Positions 18,167 through 27,887 of a stretch of DNA of 64,000 nt are shown piece by piece. Origin of the DNA: Georgfuchsia toluolica (GTDB lineage Bacteria > Pseudomonadota > Gammaproteobacteria > Burkholderiales > Rhodocyclaceae); assembly GCF_907163265.1 (NCBI RefSeq), contig NZ_CAJQUM010000001.1:1612001-1676000 (forward strand). The letters are read 5' to 3'. The notes beneath the pieces were generated by a model that saw only the letters and a list, made by a program, of their open reading frames with translations, did no database searches and was not told the origin of the DNA. The position numbers and the translations under genes are program-made. Position 1 is the stretch's first letter. Every line of letters begins with the position of its first letter.

Positions 18167-21100
18167 GTGTCCGAATCATTGCCTGCGCTGTTGCCGCAGC
18201 TTGCCGCATTGGGCTCATTTGGCCTGGCCAAGGCCGGTGCTCGTCTCGACCTGCCCGCCCTGCACGGTTCCGCCGACTCGCTGGCGATCGCCCAACTGGC
18301 AACGCCGGGCAAGCTGCTGACCGTCATCAGCGCCAGCCCGCTCGACGCGCAGCGCCTGCAGGAGGAAATCGCCTGGTTCGCGCCGAAGCTGCGCGTGCAT
18401 CTGTTGTCTGACTGGGAAACCCTGCCCTACGACAATTTCTCGCCGCACCAGGACCTGATTTCGGAACGGCTGGCGACCTTGTATGCGGTGACCAGCGGCG
18501 CATGCGATGTGCTGATCGCCGCAGCGTCGACCGCGCTGGCGCGCATCGCCCCGGCGAGTTTTCTGGCCGCGCATACCTTCTTCCTCAAGAAGGAGGGGCA
18601 GCTCGATCTCGGTAAGCTGCGCGACCAGCTCACCATCGCCGGTTATGCTCATGTCACGCAAGTGGTCGCCGCCGGGGAATACAGCGTGCGCGGCGGCATC
18701 GTCGACCTGTTCCCGATGGGCGCCGCCCTGCCTTACCGCATCGAGTTGTTCGACGACCAGATCGAGACCTTGCGCGTGTTCGATGTCGATTCGCAGCGCA
18801 CGCTGTATCCGGTGTCGGAGATCCGCCTGCTGCCGGCGCGCGAGTTCCCACTCACCGAGGCCGGCCGCACCAAATTCCGCCAGCGCTTTCGCGAGGCCTT
18901 CGAAGGCGACGCTTCGCGCGTCAGCCTCTACAAGGACGTGTCAAACGGCACGCCGCCGGCCGGCATCGAGTATTACCTGCCGCTTTTTTTTGATACCACG
19001 GCGACGTTGTTCGACTACCTGCCAGCCAATACCACGCTGCTGCTGCACCATGATGTTCCCGACGCCATCGCCGAATTCTGGAACGACACCAACAGCCGCT
19101 TCAACCTGTTGAAGGGCGACCGCGCGCGGCCGGTATTGCCGCCGACCGAACTGTTCCTCACCGCCGAGCAGTTCTTTGTCGCGGCGAAGTCATATCCACA
19201 ATTCAGAATTCTCACCACAGAGAACGCGGAGGAAACCCAAAAGAACTTCTCTGTGTCCTCTGTGGCGAACGCCTTGCCTTTACTCGCTATCGACCGCAAA
19301 GCGGACGATCCGATCAAGGCATTGCGAGAATTCCTTGGTGGCTTCGAAGGCCGTGTCCTCTTGCTGGCCGAATCGCCGGGACGGCGCGAAACCATCGCCG
19401 AGTACCTGGCCGAGCAGGGTTTGCAGCCGGCGCAATGCAACGACTTCGAATCTTTCCTCGCCAGCGATGAACTGCTGATGCTGGCAGTCGCGCCGGTATC
19501 GGGCGGGTTTGTTGTACAGGCTGAAATACCTCTTCGTCATCCCCGCGCAGGCGGGGATCCAGCAGCTTTAAAAAATTCTGGGTTCCCGCCTGCGCGGGAA
19601 CGACAGTCTTTTGCCAGATTTGCGTTAATCACCGAAAATGAGCTCTATGCCGCCACCGCGCGCCCGCGTCACAAGCGCGGCGAAGTGCGCCGCTCCAATC
19701 TCGAAGGCTGGCTACGCGATCTTTCCGAGCTGAAGATCGGCGATCCCGTGGTGCATGAAAGCCACGGTATCGGCCGCTACCGGGGCCTGGTGCATATGGA
19801 TTACGGCGATGGGGAAAACGAATTTCTCCATCTCGAATACGCCGCGGGCGATACGCTGTATGCGCCGGTGTCGCAACTGCATGTCATTTCGCGCTACAGC
19901 GGCGCCGACCCGGAAAGCATCGAACTGCACCGGCTCGGTTCCGGCCACTGGGACAAGGCGAAGCGAAAGGCGGCCGAGCAGGTGCGCGACACTGCCGCCG
20001 AACTGCTGCATCTGTATGCCCAGCGCGCCGCGCGCAGCGGCTATCAGTTCCGTTTCAACGCCCACGACCTTGACGCCTTCGCCGAGGGCTTCGGCTTCGA
20101 GGAAACGCCGGACCAGCTTGCCGCGATCAATGCCGTGATCGACGACATGCGCTCGGGCAAGCCGATGGATCGGCTGGTGTGCGGCGATGTCGGCTTCGGC
20201 AAGACCGAGGTCGCGCTGCGCGCCGCCTTCATCGCCATCGCCGACGGCAAGCAGGTCGCCGTGCTCTGCCCCACCACGCTGCTCGCCGAGCAGCACTACC
20301 AGACCTTCAGCGACCGCTTCGCCGCCATCGCGCAAGAGTGGCCGGTGAAGGTGGCGGAGATTTCGCGCTTCAAGAATGCGAAGGAACAGGCGCAGGCTGT
20401 TGCCGATCTCGCCGCCGGCAAGATCGACATCCTGATCGGTACCCATCGCCTGCTGCAAAAAGACGTGGAGTTCGAGCGCCTCGGCCTTGTCATCGTCGAT
20501 GAGGAACATCGCTTCGGCGTGCGCCAGAAGGAAGCATTGAAGGCCCTGCGCGCCGAGGTCGACGTGCTGACGCTGACCGCGACGCCGATCCCGCGCACGC
20601 TCGGCCTCTCGCTCGAAGGCCTGCGCGATTTTTCCGTGATCGCCACCGCGCCGCAAAAGCGGCTGGCGATCAAGACCTTTGTCAGCAAGTGGTCCGACGG
20701 CCAGGTGCGCGAAGCCTGCCTGCGCGAATTCAAGCGCGGCGGTCAGGTTTACTTTTTGCATAACGAGGTCGACACCATCGACAACATGCGCGAGCGGCTG
20801 CAAAAATTGCTGCCCGAAGCGCGCATCGTGATCGGCCACGGCCAGTTGCCGGAGCGCGAGCTGGAGCGCGTGATGCGCGAATTCACGCAGCAGAAGCACA
20901 ACCTGCTGCTGTGTTCGACCATCATCGAGACCGGCATCGACAACCCGCATGCCAACACCATTGTCATCAACCGCGCCGACCGCTTCGGCCTCGCCCAGTT
21001 GCACCAGTTGCGCGGCCGCGTCGGCCGTTCGCACCACCAGGCCTATGCCTACCTGCTCACGCACGAGGACGCCAAGCCGACGCCGCAGGCGCAGCGCCGC

Positions 21101-21745
21101 CTCGATGCGATCCAGGCCATGGAGGAACTCGGCTCCGGCTTTTTCCTCGCCATGCACGACCTGGAAATTCGTGGCGCGGGCGAAGTGCTGGGCGAGGAAC
21201 AGAGCGGCGAGATTCACGAAATCGGCTTCGCGCTGTACACCAACATGCTGAATGCCGCAGTGAAGGCGCTGAGGGAAGGCAAGGCTGTGCCCGACCTGAC
21301 GCAGCCGCTCGATGTCACTTCCGAAATCAACCTGCGCGCGCCGGCGCTGCTGCCAAACGACTACTGTCCCGATGTGCATGAACGGCTGACGCTGTACAAG
21401 CGGCTGGCCAACTGCGGCAACGAAGATGAATTGCGCGAACTGCAGGAAGAACTGATCGACCGTTTCGGCGATCTGCCGCCGCAGGCCAGCGTCCTGATCG
21501 AGACACATAAGCTGCGCATCGCCACGCGCCCGCTCGGCGTCGCCAAACTGGATGCGGGGCCGCAGGCGATACAATTACAATTTGTCCCGAATCCGCCGAT
21601 CGACGCGGGGAAAATCATCCGGCTGATCCAGTCCGACCGCGCCTTCAAGCTGGCGGGACAGGACAAGCTGATCTGGAAAAAGGAAACGCCGGCGCTGAAG
21701 GAACGCGTGGCCGCGATACGCGAATTGCTGAAAAAATTGACCTAA
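18167..21745 (+). CDS. mfd: Transcription-repair coupling factor
   Basis: A 1192-aa SF2 translocase that removes stalled RNA polymerase at DNA lesions and recruits UvrA. It has the UvrB-like N-terminal module (about residues 1-350) and the RNA-polymerase-interacting domain beginning ELKIGDPVVHESHGIGRYRG (about 522-541). Helicase motifs follow: GDVGFGKTEVALRAA near 674, DEEHRFGVRQKE, TATPIPRTLGLSL, STIIETGIDNPHAN and QLRGRVGRS. The C-terminal TRCF domain ends the protein. The start is GTG at 18167. It is about 40 residues longer than E. coli Mfd, and the excess maps to two repeat elements read in frame (about residues 350-366 and 457-479). Both fall before the polymerase-binding domain, so activity may survive. 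Confidence 0.95.
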   Translation: MSESLPALLPQLAALGSFGLAKAGARLDLPALHGSADSLAIAQLATPGKLLTVISASPLDAQRLQEEIAWFAPKLRVHLLSDWETLPYDNFSPHQDLISERLATLYAVTSGACDVLIAAASTALARIAPASFLAAHTFFLKKEGQLDLGKLRDQLTIAGYAHVTQVVAAGEYSVRGGIVDLFPMGAALPYRIELFDDQIETLRVFDVDSQRTLYPVSEIRLLPAREFPLTEAGRTKFRQRFREAFEGDASRVSLYKDVSNGTPPAGIEYYLPLFFDTTATLFDYLPANTTLLLHHDVPDAIAEFWNDTNSRFNLLKGDRARPVLPPTELFLTAEQFFVAAKSYPQFRILTTENAEETQKNFSVSSVANALPLLAIDRKADDPIKALREFLGGFEGRVLLLAESPGRRETIAEYLAEQGLQPAQCNDFESFLASDELLMLAVAPVSGGFVVQAEIPLRHPRAGGDPAALKNSGFPPARERQSFARFALITENELYAATARPRHKRGEVRRSNLEGWLRDLSELKIGDPVVHESHGIGRYRGLVHMDYGDGENEFLHLEYAAGDTLYAPVSQLHVISRYSGADPESIELHRLGSGHWDKAKRKAAEQVRDTAAELLHLYAQRAARSGYQFRFNAHDLDAFAEGFGFEETPDQLAAINAVIDDMRSGKPMDRLVCGDVGFGKTEVALRAAFIAIADGKQVAVLCPTTLLAEQHYQTFSDRFAAIAQEWPVKVAEISRFKNAKEQAQAVADLAAGKIDILIGTHRLLQKDVEFERLGLVIVDEEHRFGVRQKEALKALRAEVDVLTLTATPIPRTLGLSLEGLRDFSVIATAPQKRLAIKTFVSKWSDGQVREACLREFKRGGQVYFLHNEVDTIDNMRERLQKLLPEARIVIGHGQLPERELERVMREFTQQKHNLLLCSTIIETGIDNPHANTIVINRADRFGLAQLHQLRGRVGRSHHQAYAYLLTHEDAKPTPQAQRRLDAIQAMEELGSGFFLAMHDLEIRGAGEVLGEEQSGEIHEIGFALYTNMLNAAVKALREGKAVPDLTQPLDVTSEINLRAPALLPNDYCPDVHERLTLYKRLANCGNEDELRELQEELIDRFGDLPPQASVLIETHKLRIATRPLGVAKLDAGPQAIQLQFVPNPPIDAGKIIRLIQSDRAFKLAGQDKLIWKKETPALKERVAAIRELLKKLT
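19215..19265. repeat. CCACAGAG/CTCTGTGG inverted repeat inside mfd
   Basis: An interspersed palindromic element with perfect 8-bp ends, CCACAGAG and CTCTGTGG, lying in frame in mfd (about residues 350-366, encoding TENAEETQKNFSVSSVA). The same ends recur in the spacer just after mfd (21766-21879), which shows that this is a dispersed repeat and not native mfd sequence. Confidence 0.75.
19535..19604. repeat. GTCATCCCCGCGCAGGCGGGG-type palindromic repeat inside mfd
   Basis: A 70-bp element made of two hairpins: CCCCGCGCAGGCGGGG on the left and TTCCCGCCTGCGCGGGAA on the right, in opposite orientation, separated by about 20 bp containing TTTAAAAAATT. This is a well-known family of intergenic repeats in proteobacteria. 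Here it lies in frame in mfd, adding about 23 residues. Confidence 0.8.
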
Positions 21746-21765
21746 CCCAAAAGCCCAAATGCAAG

Positions 21766-21879
21766 CCACAGAGAACACAGAGACCACAGAGAAAAAACAA
21801 AACCACAAACTAATTGGCGTTGGGGTTTCCTCCGTGAACACTGTCCCACGGGGATTTCTTCCGGTCATGTCCTCTGTGG
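21766..21879. repeat. CCACAGAG/CTCTGTGG repeat, intergenic copy
   Basis: Lies between mfd and the DUF1015 gene. CCACAGAG occurs at 21766-21773 and 21784-21791 and the complement CTCTGTGG at 21872-21879. It matches the ends of the shorter element inside mfd about 2.5 kb upstream. Confidence 0.7.
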
Positions 21880-21906
21880 CTAATCGTTTTTTTGACTGAA
21901 CTGACT

Positions 21907-23127
21907 ATGCCGCTCATCAAACCCTTTCGCGGTCTGCGCCCGGCCCCCGGCCGTGCCGGCGATGTCGCCGCGCCTCCTTACGACGTGCTGTCCACCGCGG
22001 AAGCCCGCGTCCGCGCCAATGGCAAGCCGTGGAGCTTCCTGCATATCTCGAAACCCGAAATCGATTTGCCGGCGAATACCGACCCTTATGCACCCGAGGT
22101 TTATGCGAAGGCAGCTAGCAATTTGAAAGCCATGCTCGACCAGGGCATTCTGCAACGCGACGACAAGGACTGCTATTACGCTTACCGGCTGACCATGGGA
22201 TCGCACGTGCAGACTGGCCTGGTGGCCGCGGCAGCGGTGGCCGACTACGACAGCAACCGCATTCGCAAGCATGAGCTCACGCGGCCCGACAAGGAGGACG
22301 ACCGCGTGCGCCAGATCGAGGCCTTGGGCGCCCAGACCGGCCCGGTGCTGCTCGCCTACCCGAATTCGCACGCAGCCGATGCCTTGATCGCCACGGCGAG
22401 CGGCGGCCAGCCCGATGCCGATGCCATCGCCGCCGATGGCATCCGTCATCAGATATGGGTAGTTCGCGATACCGCCCTGATCGGCCAGATCAGCCGCATT
22501 TTCGATGCCATGCCAACGCTCTACATCGCCGACGGCCATCATCGCTCCGCTGCCGCCTCGCGCGTTGCAGCGGCCCGGCGCGGCAATGCCGCCGCGCAGC
22601 ACTTTCTCGCCGTGATCTTCCCGCATCATGAAATGAAGATCATGGACTACAACCGCGTGGTGAAGGACCTGAACGGCATGAGCGAGACGGACTTCCTTGC
22701 CCGCAGCAGCGAGCGCTTCGCCATCGAGCCGTCCGCTTCGGCCGTGCATCCGGCGCAACCCGGCGTGTTCGGGCTGTATCTTCCCGGGCGCTGGTTCACG
22801 CTGACGGTCAAACCGGAACTGATACCGCACGCCGATCCGGTGGCGCGTCTCGATGTCAGCCTGTTGTCGGACAATCTGCTCGGTCCCGTGTTGAACATCA
22901 CCGACCTGCGCCGCGACAAGCGCATCGATTTCGTCGGCGGTATCCGGGGTTTGCGCGAACTCGAACAGCGCGTCGACAGCGGCGAAATGGCGGCGGCGTT
23001 CGCGCTGCACCCCACGCGCATGACCGAGCTGATGGCCGTGGCCGATGCAGGTGAGATAATGCCGCCCAAGTCGACCTGGTTCGAGCCTAAACTCGCCGAT
23101 GGACTGGTATCGCACGTACTGGATTGA
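21907..23127 (+). CDS. DUF1015 (COG4198) family protein
   Basis: A 406-aa cytoplasmic protein of unknown function. Family signatures are the N-terminal IKPFRGLRPAPGRAGDVAAPPYDV, then the central RIRKHELTRPDKEDDRVRQ, and LYIADGHHRSAAASR near residue 205. The DGHHR motif looks catalytic or nucleotide-binding and gave the family a tentative link with HTH-containing and serine-kinase-like proteins in databases. ATG at 21907 gives the normal start MPLIKPFRG; a TTG five codons earlier is less likely. Confidence 0.85.
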   Translation: MPLIKPFRGLRPAPGRAGDVAAPPYDVLSTAEARVRANGKPWSFLHISKPEIDLPANTDPYAPEVYAKAASNLKAMLDQGILQRDDKDCYYAYRLTMGSHVQTGLVAAAAVADYDSNRIRKHELTRPDKEDDRVRQIEALGAQTGPVLLAYPNSHAADALIATASGGQPDADAIAADGIRHQIWVVRDTALIGQISRIFDAMPTLYIADGHHRSAAASRVAAARRGNAAAQHFLAVIFPHHEMKIMDYNRVVKDLNGMSETDFLARSSERFAIEPSASAVHPAQPGVFGLYLPGRWFTLTVKPELIPHADPVARLDVSLLSDNLLGPVLNITDLRRDKRIDFVGGIRGLRELEQRVDSGEMAAAFALHPTRMTELMAVADAGEIMPPKSTWFEPKLADGLVSHVLD

Positions 23128-23228
23128 CCTTGCTGGCTGATGGCATATGATTGATACTTGTCCGGGGATCAATGGACGGATAATGTAATCGCATCGCTTT
23201 GACCGACTCATCTCTGCAGGGAGCGGGA

Positions 23229-24437
23229 ATGTGGAAGAAGCTTTGGATCAGGCAGGCCATAAAGCGGCTGGACAGCCGCAAGTTGCCGTTGCGCGTGATC
23301 TTCTGGGACGAGGTGGAATACGTTCCCAAGGTGCCCGAAAAAGTGCTGTTGCGGCTGCACTCGCCGGAGGCGGTACGTGCATTGGCAACACCGACGCTCG
23401 GTTCCCTGGCCCGCGCCTATGTCGAACAGAAATTCGATCTTGAAGGCGACATCCGCCACATCCTCGACATAGGCGAGGAACTCTGCGATGCCGCCACGGC
23501 ACGCGATCCCAGGGGCAGCGCCACCTTTGCCTGGCTGCGCCACACCCGTCCCGCCGACCGGCGCAATATCGGCCGCCACTACGATGTCTCCAACGATTTC
23601 TACCGTCTCTGGCTCGACCCGCGCCTAGTCTATTCCTGCGCCTACTTCCGCCACCCGGATGACAGCCTCGAACGCGCCCAGGAACAAAAGCTGGACCTGA
23701 TCTGCCGCAAGCTGATGCTCAAGCCGGGCGAACGTTTTCTCGACATCGGCTGCGGCTGGGGTGCCCTGCTGTTCTGGGCCATCGAGCATTATGGTGTGCA
23801 TGGCAGCGGCATTACGCTGTCAAAAGAACAGCACGCCTATGTGCAAAACGAAATCGAAAAACGCAAGCTCGGCTCAAAAATGGAAGTGCATTTGCTGGAT
23901 TATCGCGAACTGCATGCCGGGCAGCCCTTCGACAAGATCGCCTCGATCGGCATGTTCGAGCATGTGGGGCGCCGCAACCTCGTCACTTACTTCAACTCGA
24001 TCAACAAACTGCTCAAACCCGGCGGCCTGGTCATGAACCACGGCATTACAGCAGCCGATCTCGATACCCAGGGCTTGCGCAGCGGCATCAGCGAATTCGT
24101 CGAACAATATGTGTTCCCGGGCGGCGATCTGGTGCATATATCGCGCGTACTCGAAGCCCTGGGCAAAGCGGGGCTCGAATGTCTCGACGTCGAATCGCTG
24201 CGCCCGCATTACGCCAAGACGCTATGGCGCTGGGTGGAGCGGCTGCAAGCCAGCGCCGAGCGCGCGCGCGAACTGGTCGGCGAAGAAAAATATCGCATCT
24301 GGCGCATCTACATGGGCGGCTCCGCGCATGCTTTCAGCCGCGGCTGGATGTCGCTGCATCAGGTGCTGGCGGGAAAGGTGCATGAAGACGGCAGCCTGCC
24401 CTATCCTTTCACGCGCGATCATCTTTACGCGGAATAA
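23229..24437 (+). CDS. Cyclopropane-fatty-acid synthase-family SAM methyltransferase
   Basis: A 402-aa methyltransferase of the Cfa/CmaS class, which adds a methylene or methyl group from SAM to unsaturated acyl chains of membrane phospholipids. The N-terminal lipid-binding part precedes RRNIGRHYDVSNDFYRLWL (about 115-133). Next come the SAM-binding motif LDIGCGWGALL (about 169-179), then GITLSKEQ, and GMFEHVGRRNL. The C-terminal WRIYMGGSAHAFSRGW is typical. ATG at 23229 is chosen because GGGAG precedes it. Closely related homologues exist that are not true Cfa, so the exact product is uncertain. Confidence 0.88.
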   Translation: MWKKLWIRQAIKRLDSRKLPLRVIFWDEVEYVPKVPEKVLLRLHSPEAVRALATPTLGSLARAYVEQKFDLEGDIRHILDIGEELCDAATARDPRGSATFAWLRHTRPADRRNIGRHYDVSNDFYRLWLDPRLVYSCAYFRHPDDSLERAQEQKLDLICRKLMLKPGERFLDIGCGWGALLFWAIEHYGVHGSGITLSKEQHAYVQNEIEKRKLGSKMEVHLLDYRELHAGQPFDKIASIGMFEHVGRRNLVTYFNSINKLLKPGGLVMNHGITAADLDTQGLRSGISEFVEQYVFPGGDLVHISRVLEALGKAGLECLDVESLRPHYAKTLWRWVERLQASAERARELVGEEKYRIWRIYMGGSAHAFSRGWMSLHQVLAGKVHEDGSLPYPFTRDHLYAE

Positions 24438-24444
24438 CCTCTTG

Positions 24445-24485
24445 TCATTCCACCGTGACTGATTTGGCCAAATTGCGCGGCTTGT
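24445..24485 (-). repeat. Second copy of the glmS 3' end
   Basis: A 41-bp segment repeating the last 41 bp of glmS (24573-24613) at 38 of 41 positions. It would encode [12 protein letters not shown] plus the stop TGA. All three differences are third-position or Leu-codon synonymous changes (TTG/CTG, GCC/GCT, TCA/TCG), so the copy seems to derive from another working glmS rather than from recent slippage. An 87-bp spacer with a GGCCGC-TGAC-GCGGCC hairpin separates the two. The glmS 3' end is the attachment site for Tn7-type transposons. Confidence 0.8.
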
Positions 24486-24572
24486 AGTTACAACCGGCCG
24501 CTGACGCGGCCTTAACCCCGCTTGCGGATTAGCCTCCTCTGCAAGCAGCGCGGTCATCCGATCACGGCGAAC

Positions 24573-26390
24573 TCATTCCACCGTGACCGATTTAGCCAGA
24601 TTGCGCGGCTTGTCGACATCGGTGCCCTTTACCAGCGCCACATGGTAGGCCATCAACTGCAGCGGCACGACATGCAGGATCGGGGAGAACAGGCCGTAGT
24701 GTTCCGGCAGGCGCAGGATGTGAACTCCCTCTGATGCTTCCACGGCGGAATCGGCGTCGGCGAAGACATAGAGTTCGCCGCCGCGCGCCTTGACTTCCTG
24801 CAGATTGGATTTGAGCTTTTCCAGCAGCGCATCATTGGGCGCGATGGAAATGACCGGCATGTCCTTGTCGACCAGCGCGAGAGGTCCATGCTTGAGTTCG
24901 CCCGCCGGATAGGCCTCGGCGTGGATATAGGAGATTTCCTTGAGCTTCAACGCACCTTCGAGCGCGATCGGATAATGGTGGCCACGGCCGAGGAAGAGCG
25001 CATGGTGCTTGTCGGCGAAACGCTTCGACCATTGCTCGATCTGCGGCTCCAGCGTGAGTACTTTTTGCACTGCGACCGGCAGGTGGCGCAATGCCGTGAG
25101 ATGTTTCGCTTCGTCTGCCAACGGGAGAGCCGCTTTTTGTTTCGCCAACGCCAGAGTCAGCAGCGCCAGCGCCGCGAGTTGCGTCGTGAAGGCCTTGGTC
25201 GAAGCGACGCCGATCTCGGGACCGGCACGCGTCAGGAATTTGAGTTCCGCCAGGCGGATCAGGGCCGATTCCGGCACGTTGCAAATAGCCAGTGTCTTGG
25301 TCAGTCCCAGCGATTGGGCGTGCTTCACTGCCGCCAGCGTGTCGGCCGTTTCGCCGGACTGCGAAATGGCGATCACCAGCGCATCGGGATTGGGAACCGA
25401 GTGCCGGTAGCGGTATTCACTGGCGATTTCAACAGTACAGGGAAGTTTTGCCACTTGCTCGATCCAGTAGCGCGCGACGAGACCGGCGTGATGGCTGGTG
25501 CCGCAGGCCAGGATCAGTACCGATTTTGCCTCGGCGAATATCTGCGGCGCCCGGGCGCCAAACAGGTTGGGGGCGATGGTTTGCGCGCCGCCGATCATTT
25601 CCAGCGTATTGGCCAGCGCCTGCGGCTGCTCGAAAATTTCCTTCTGCATGTAATGGCGGTACTGGCCCAGTTCCACGGCATCGGCAGACAGGGTGCTCTC
25701 GTGGCACGGACGAGCTACCGGCGTGCCATCGGCCAGCACGATGCGATGCCCGGCCGGCGTCAGCTCGGCGACATCGCCGTCTTCGAGGTAAACCACGGTG
25801 CGCGTCACCTGCAATAGCGCGGAAGTATCCGATGCTGCATACGCTCCGCCATCCGCAACGCCGAGCAGCAAGGGCGCGCCGTGCCGAGCCACGATGACGC
25901 GCGATTTGCCTTCGCGTAATACCGCAATGGCATAGGCGCCGACCAGTTGCGCCACCGACAGGCGCACTGCTTCGAACAGGTCGGGAACGCGTTTCAACGT
26001 ATCTTCGATCAGATGGGCAATGGCCTCGGTATCGGTATCGGAGACAAAGACATAGCCGCGGGCCGAGAGACCCTGCTTGATCTCGGCGAAGTTCTCGATG
26101 ATGCCGTTATGGACCACCGCCAGCCCGCCCGAGACATGCGGGTGGGCATTGCGCTCGGAGGGCACGCCATGCGTCGCCCAGCGCGTATGGGCGATACCGG
26201 TTTGCGCCGACAGGCCTTCTGCCTGGGCCGCCAGCTCTGCCACCCGGCCAACGCTGCGCAGGCGCTGCAAGCCGGAATTGAGTACCGCCAGGCCGGCCGA
26301 ATCGTAGCCTCGGTATTCGAGTTTCCGAAGTCCTTCGATAAGGAAGGGAACTACATTGCTGCGGGAAATGGCCGCGACGATTCCGCACAT
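24573..26390 (-). CDS. glmS: Glutamine--fructose-6-phosphate aminotransferase (isomerizing)
   Basis: A 605-aa enzyme making glucosamine-6-phosphate from fructose-6-phosphate and glutamine, the first step to UDP-GlcNAc. It has the N-terminal glutaminase domain with catalytic Cys2 (MCGIVAAIS) and the HTRWATHG motif near residue 70. Two SIS domains follow ([16 protein letters not shown] and [13 protein letters not shown]; then [36 protein letters not shown]). It ends [12 protein letters not shown], the canonical tail. No glmU is adjacent. Immediately downstream is a second copy of the gene's tail. Confidence 0.97.
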   Translation of the reverse strand: MCGIVAAISRSNVVPFLIEGLRKLEYRGYDSAGLAVLNSGLQRLRSVGRVAELAAQAEGLSAQTGIAHTRWATHGVPSERNAHPHVSGGLAVVHNGIIENFAEIKQGLSARGYVFVSDTDTEAIAHLIEDTLKRVPDLFEAVRLSVAQLVGAYAIAVLREGKSRVIVARHGAPLLLGVADGGAYAASDTSALLQVTRTVVYLEDGDVAELTPAGHRIVLADGTPVARPCHESTLSADAVELGQYRHYMQKEIFEQPQALANTLEMIGGAQTIAPNLFGARAPQIFAEAKSVLILACGTSHHAGLVARYWIEQVAKLPCTVEIASEYRYRHSVPNPDALVIAISQSGETADTLAAVKHAQSLGLTKTLAICNVPESALIRLAELKFLTRAGPEIGVASTKAFTTQLAALALLTLALAKQKAALPLADEAKHLTALRHLPVAVQKVLTLEPQIEQWSKRFADKHHALFLGRGHHYPIALEGALKLKEISYIHAEAYPAGELKHGPLALVDKDMPVISIAPNDALLEKLKSNLQEVKARGGELYVFADADSAVEASEGVHILRLPEHYGLFSPILHVVPLQLMAYHVALVKGTDVDKPRNLAKSVTVE

Positions 26391-26594
26391 GGGAAGGAAG
26401 AAAGATTCTGAATGACGGCGTCGATTATAGCGAAGGAAGAATCGAACATCGCAAATACGGCGTCATCGTGATGGGGGTGCGTTGGCACGCGCCGACGGCG
26501 GCGACGTTGTCGTTGGAGCTGGTAGAAGCCCCCTACCCGTTCGCCCGGATTGAGCCGGGCCAGGCTGGAATGGGGAATAGGCCGGGTTGCCCGC

Positions 26595-27887
26595 TCAGAC
26601 GGTGTCATGGGCCACCTCCGCAGTGTCGACGGCTCGTGGGGCAATCAGCGCGGATGCGGCAGGCGTTGCCGCGCCGGATTGCAGCAGCAGGCGCTCGAAG
26701 GCGGAGCCATCCTGGCGCGTGAGGTTGGGCACGAAACGGCCATAGACCTTGAACAGCATCTCGGTGCTCGTGTGCCCCATCTGCCGCGCAATCCACAATG
26801 GGCTCTCGCCGGCGGCGAGCCACAGCGTCGCTGCCGTGTGCCGGCTCTGGTAGGGACGACGTGGCGTCAGGCCCTGGTGCCGCAGCAGCGGATACCAGAC
26901 GCGCTTGGTCACGTTATTGTGATCGAGCGGGTTGCCTTCGCGGGTGCAGAAGACATAGGCGCTCAACTGGCGAGTAGTCTGCTCCTGGTTGCGCAAGGCC
27001 TGATAGACGGCTTCGTTCATCTGGATCTCGCGCTGGGAGCCGTCGGTCTTGGTGGTGTCCTCTTCACCGAGCACGATGGTTTCACGCACCAGGATCAGGC
27101 GCCGCTCGAAATCGACGTATTTCCACTTGAGGCCGTCGATTTCGCCGGTGCGCATGCCGGTGAAGAAGCGCACCGCGTAGTAGTCGCGGAAATCCGCGCG
27201 TACCGTCTCGAGGATTTGTTTCACTTCGTCCAGGCTGAACGGGGTAATGTCGCTCTTCACTATCTTGAGCGGCTTGATGTTGCGAAACGGCGTGGTAAAT
27301 TCGAATCGGTCGGCTGCTTCGTTGAGGATTTGGCGCAGCGGCGCCATGATGGCGTTGATGCGTTTTGCGGGAAGTGTGTCTGCCTTGCGCCCGGGTACTT
27401 TGGCGAGTGTCGAGCGAAAGGCGAGGATTTTCGACTTGGTGATGTGGCCGACCACCTTGTCGCCGAAGGCGGGTAGGAGATGCCGGCGCAGGATGTCGTC
27501 TATGGTGCGGCGATGGCTGCGGCGCCAGGCGACTTCGTTCTCCACAACCCAGGTGCGCGAGAACTCGGTGAAGGTTGGTGTATTGCCGACGATGCCGGTG
27601 GCGATGGTTGTTGTATTTCCAGTTACGCCGCTCGCTTGTAGAACCTGCGTCGAGGCGACGGGCTGCTCTGTATCGAACTTCGCCGCCATCTTGCTGTGGG
27701 GGAAGTAGCGGCGGTAGTCGAAGGTTCCCGACTGGATATCGAACTCGATACGCTCGAGAATCCTTTCGAGTTTCTTCCGGTTGGCACTGGTGTCTTCCAA
27801 GGCCGTCTGTTCGCGACAACGCTGGCCCTTATAGAAGAGGTCAAAGTAAAGCGTACCGGTTTCCTTGCGTCCGCGAATCTTAGCCAT
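26595..27887 (-). CDS. Tyrosine-type site-specific integrase
   Basis: A 430-aa integrase. The N-terminal arm-type domain (residues 1-65, MAKIRGRKETGTLYFDLFYKG) is of the DUF3596 type found in phage and island integrases. A core-binding SAM-like domain follows (about 105-190). The catalytic domain has Arg246 (GMRTGEIDGLKW), Arg349-His350 (YQSRHTAATLWL), His372 (MGHTSTEM) and Tyr382 (KVYGRF). All key residues are present, so the protein may be active. ATG at 27887 overlaps the end of the upstream small gene by 8 bp. No att duplication could be tied to it. Confidence 0.92.
   Translation of the reverse strand: MAKIRGRKETGTLYFDLFYKGQRCREQTALEDTSANRKKLERILERIEFDIQSGTFDYRRYFPHSKMAAKFDTEQPVASTQVLQASGVTGNTTTIATGIVGNTPTFTEFSRTWVVENEVAWRRSHRRTIDDILRRHLLPAFGDKVVGHITKSKILAFRSTLAKVPGRKADTLPAKRINAIMAPLRQILNEAADRFEFTTPFRNIKPLKIVKSDITPFSLDEVKQILETVRADFRDYYAVRFFTGMRTGEIDGLKWKYVDFERRLILVRETIVLGEEDTTKTDGSQREIQMNEAVYQALRNQEQTTRQLSAYVFCTREGNPLDHNNVTKRVWYPLLRHQGLTPRRPYQSRHTAATLWLAAGESPLWIARQMGHTSTEMLFKVYGRFVPNLTRQDGSAFERLLLQSGAATPAASALIAPRAVDTAEVAHDTV

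Noticed and set aside
19712-21574. 620-codon minus-strand frame under mfd
   Set aside because: Antisense of the mfd helicase region in high-GC DNA; it is His/Gln/Asp/Val-rich with no family motif.
21880-23211. 443-codon minus-strand frame under the DUF1015 gene
   Set aside because: Shadow of a well-conserved plus-strand gene; no motif or ribosome-binding site.
24222-24557. 111-codon minus-strand frame ending in the methyltransferase gene
   Set aside because: It runs from the glmS spacer into antisense of the Cfa-type gene; the start region is the duplicated glmS tail and spacer, not a gene.
26391-26594. att site of the integrase at glmS
   Set aside because: The integrase lies by the 5' end of glmS, whereas the duplicated glmS segment is at the 3' end, so the two cannot be paired as attL/attR on present evidence.
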